A stretch of 7,321 nucleotides of DNA, from NCBI GenBank assembly GCA_002451555.1, contig DKCU01000129.1, positions 1 through 7,321 on the forward strand, in the 5' to 3' direction. The DNA is from Candidatus Segatella albertsiae (GTDB taxonomy: Bacteria > Bacteroidota > Bacteroidia > Bacteroidales > Bacteroidaceae). Made by a program: the position numbers and the translations under genes. Below the pieces are notes generated by a model. It searched no databases. It saw only the letters and a program-made list of their open reading frames with translations, and was not told the origin of the DNA. Positions within the stretch are counted from its first letter, which is position 1; each line of letters begins with the position of its first letter. Below are positions 6,473 through 7,321 of the stretch, piece by piece.

Positions 6473-7006
6473 CTATTTTTTAGGGACAAAAGTCTCCCAA
6501 GTCTGATCATCATAAAAGATACGTATCTCTGTGATTCTTCGTTGCTGTTTGTCAATTATTTTAACCATTTTCTGAGCTTCTTTTTTAGGTGTATTATTAA
6601 CACCATGCATAGAAGGTGTGTCAAAGAGTGATGGCGAAGCAGGGGAGGATTGAGCAGTCGGAGCTGAAAAATCAAACGTCGCTTCCAGAGAGTCGCCATA
6701 CCCACGGCGTTCTGTATTTAAACCGTTAGTCATTCCTTGAGGAAAACTATCCTCCATACCATTCATCGTGCCAGAACCAGCATCTTTTCCTTGCTGAGAA
6801 TTATACATAGGAGGAGTACCATACATGATCCAATATACATTCACCTGAGGAAAACTTTTATGAATTCCATCTACGATTGCGAGAGAAGGATTGGTTTTAC
6901 CATTGAAAATATTACTCAATGTTGCAGGTGTGGTACCGATAAGCTGTGCAAAGTTTTGCTGGGTGAGATGCTGATCTTCCATCAGCTGTCTAATTCTATC
7001 TTTCAT
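6473..7006 (-). CDS. XRE-family helix-turn-helix regulator
   Basis: A 177-residue protein with an N-terminal Cro/C1-type helix-turn-helix domain (about residues 1-65): LTQQNFAQLIGTTPATLSNIFNGK is the classic helix-turn-helix pair, followed by NPSLAIVDGI and VYWIMYGTPPMY. Residues 68-141 are low in hydrophobics and rich in Gly, Ser, Asn, Pro and Thr, so probably disordered. A short basic-then-hydrophobic tail (about 147-177, IDKQQRRITEIRIFYDD and TWETFVPKK) follows and may be a dimerisation or signal-sensing strand. I do not know its target genes or ligand. It has its own promoter with a palindrome, which suggests autoregulation. It ends 92 bases before the pyrK start on the same strand, with no hairpin terminator visible in between, so some read-through into pyrK is possible. 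The start at ATG 7006 fits the domain start. Confidence 0.88.
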   Translation of the reverse strand: MKDRIRQLMEDQHLTQQNFAQLIGTTPATLSNIFNGKTNPSLAIVDGIHKSFPQVNVYWIMYGTPPMYNSQQGKDAGSGTMNGMEDSFPQGMTNGLNTERRGYGDSLEATFDFSAPTAQSSPASPSLFDTPSMHGVNNTPKKEAQKMVKIIDKQQRRITEIRIFYDDQTWETFVPKK

Positions 7007-7096
7007 TGTCTTCTAAAATTTACAAAGGAATTTTCCAAATTTTGATGATATATTTACGAACAAACGGCTTTTACCCCCGATTTCCGATTTCATTTA

Positions 7097-7128
7097 CAAA
7101 AGTAAAGCAAAATTTGGTAACTACCAAA
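7097..7128 (-). promoter_or_regulatory. Promoter of the XRE regulator gene
   Basis: On the minus strand TTTG (7128-7125) and TACTTTTG (7104-7097), separated by 20 bases, fit the TTTG / TAnnTTTG consensus. The leader would be about 85 bases. A further partial match, TTCCTTTG at 7030-7023, lacks a well-placed -33 element. Confidence 0.7.
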
Positions 7129-7129
7129 T
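7112..7129. promoter_or_regulatory. 18-base palindrome, probable operator of the XRE regulator
   Basis: ATTTGGTA-AC-TACCAAAT is a perfect inverted repeat with 8-base arms and a 2-base centre. It covers the -33 element and the upstream part of the spacer of the XRE gene promoter, so a bound dimer would block RNA polymerase. Cro/C1-type dimers commonly bind sites of this size and symmetry. The palindrome is seen directly; the protein that binds it is inferred from position. Confidence 0.6.
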
Positions 7130-7157
7130 AAAAAGGAAAATATTTAGATTTTTAAAC

Positions 7158-7233
7158 TTTATATCTATATTTATAAATATAAACTTCTGTGATTAACATG
7201 GATGGTTTTTAGGTTTATATTTATATATATAAA
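7158..7233. repeat. AT-rich inverted repeats upstream of the XRE gene
   Basis: TATAAATATAAAC (7172-7184) recurs inverted as GTTTATATTTATA (7213-7225), 13 bases each with a 28-base spacer. Within the left copy 7166-7181 (TATATTTATAAATATA) is a perfect 16-base palindrome. Both copies also lie in TTTATAT...ATATAAA frames (7158-7183 and 7214-7233). The sequence is almost pure A/T, so part of this symmetry may be chance. Confidence 0.45.
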
Positions 7234-7321
7234 TCTACCAACAAAATATAGTTACAAACATTTTCTTCAATAAATTTAAACTATCTACTGAATTTCAAAG
7301 TGCTACTCATACGATATATTT

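Larger units (their letters stand above)
7007..7321. other. Non-coding region upstream of the XRE gene
   Basis: These 315 bases hold the XRE gene leader, promoter and palindrome (to 7129) and the AT-rich inverted repeats (7158-7233). Positions 7234-7321 show no gene, RNA or clear promoter. Minus-strand frames entering from the right edge all meet a stop within about 13 codons, so only a very short tail of an upstream gene could lie here. Confidence 0.6.

Noticed and set aside
1..7321. tRNA, rRNA, CRISPR, insertion sequence, phage or defence genes
   Set aside because: I saw no spaced direct repeats, tRNA cloverleaf, transposase motif or defence domain on either strand, by reading only; no search tools were used.

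Overview
The window looks like a chromosomal segment from the order Bacteroidales, most likely a Prevotella-type organism. Three things support this. NuoC and NuoD are fused in one reading frame. Four promoters carry the Bacteroidetes -7 element TAnnTTTG, three of them with TTTG 19-20 bases upstream. Most genes lack a Shine-Dalgarno sequence. The genus is inference; the order-level call is firmer. All genes are compact and look intact, with AT-rich spacers between them.

Layout. (1) Positions 1-1628, minus strand: the start of a respiratory complex I operon, nuoA-nuoB-nuoCD, with nuoCD running off the left edge. (2) Positions 1629-2195: a 567-base spacer between the divergent nuoA and queH. 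It holds a promoter for each and, just downstream of the queH promoter, a strong terminator-like hairpin plus a small upstream reading frame that stops 2 bases before queH. (3) Positions 2196-2831, plus strand: queH, epoxyqueuosine reductase, the last step of tRNA queuosine synthesis. (4) Positions 2832-2996: a convergent spacer with a bidirectional terminator. (5) Positions 2997-6380, minus strand: an apparent pyrK-pyrD-fhs operon. It encodes the two subunits of NAD-dependent dihydroorotate dehydrogenase followed by formate-tetrahydrofolate ligase, so pyrimidine and one-carbon/folate supply appear to be transcribed together. (6) Positions 6473-7006, minus strand: a small XRE-type helix-turn-helix regulator whose promoter contains an 18-base palindrome, probably its own operator. 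(7) Positions 7130-7321: AT-rich non-coding DNA with inverted repeats.

The genes are mostly housekeeping: energy conservation, tRNA modification, pyrimidine synthesis and C1 metabolism. I found no phage, transposon, CRISPR, toxin-antitoxin or defence system, and no protein I would call a new system. The parts most worth a second look are regulatory: the queH leader (hairpin plus small reading frame) and the palindromic operator at the XRE gene, one half of which recurs at the queH promoter.
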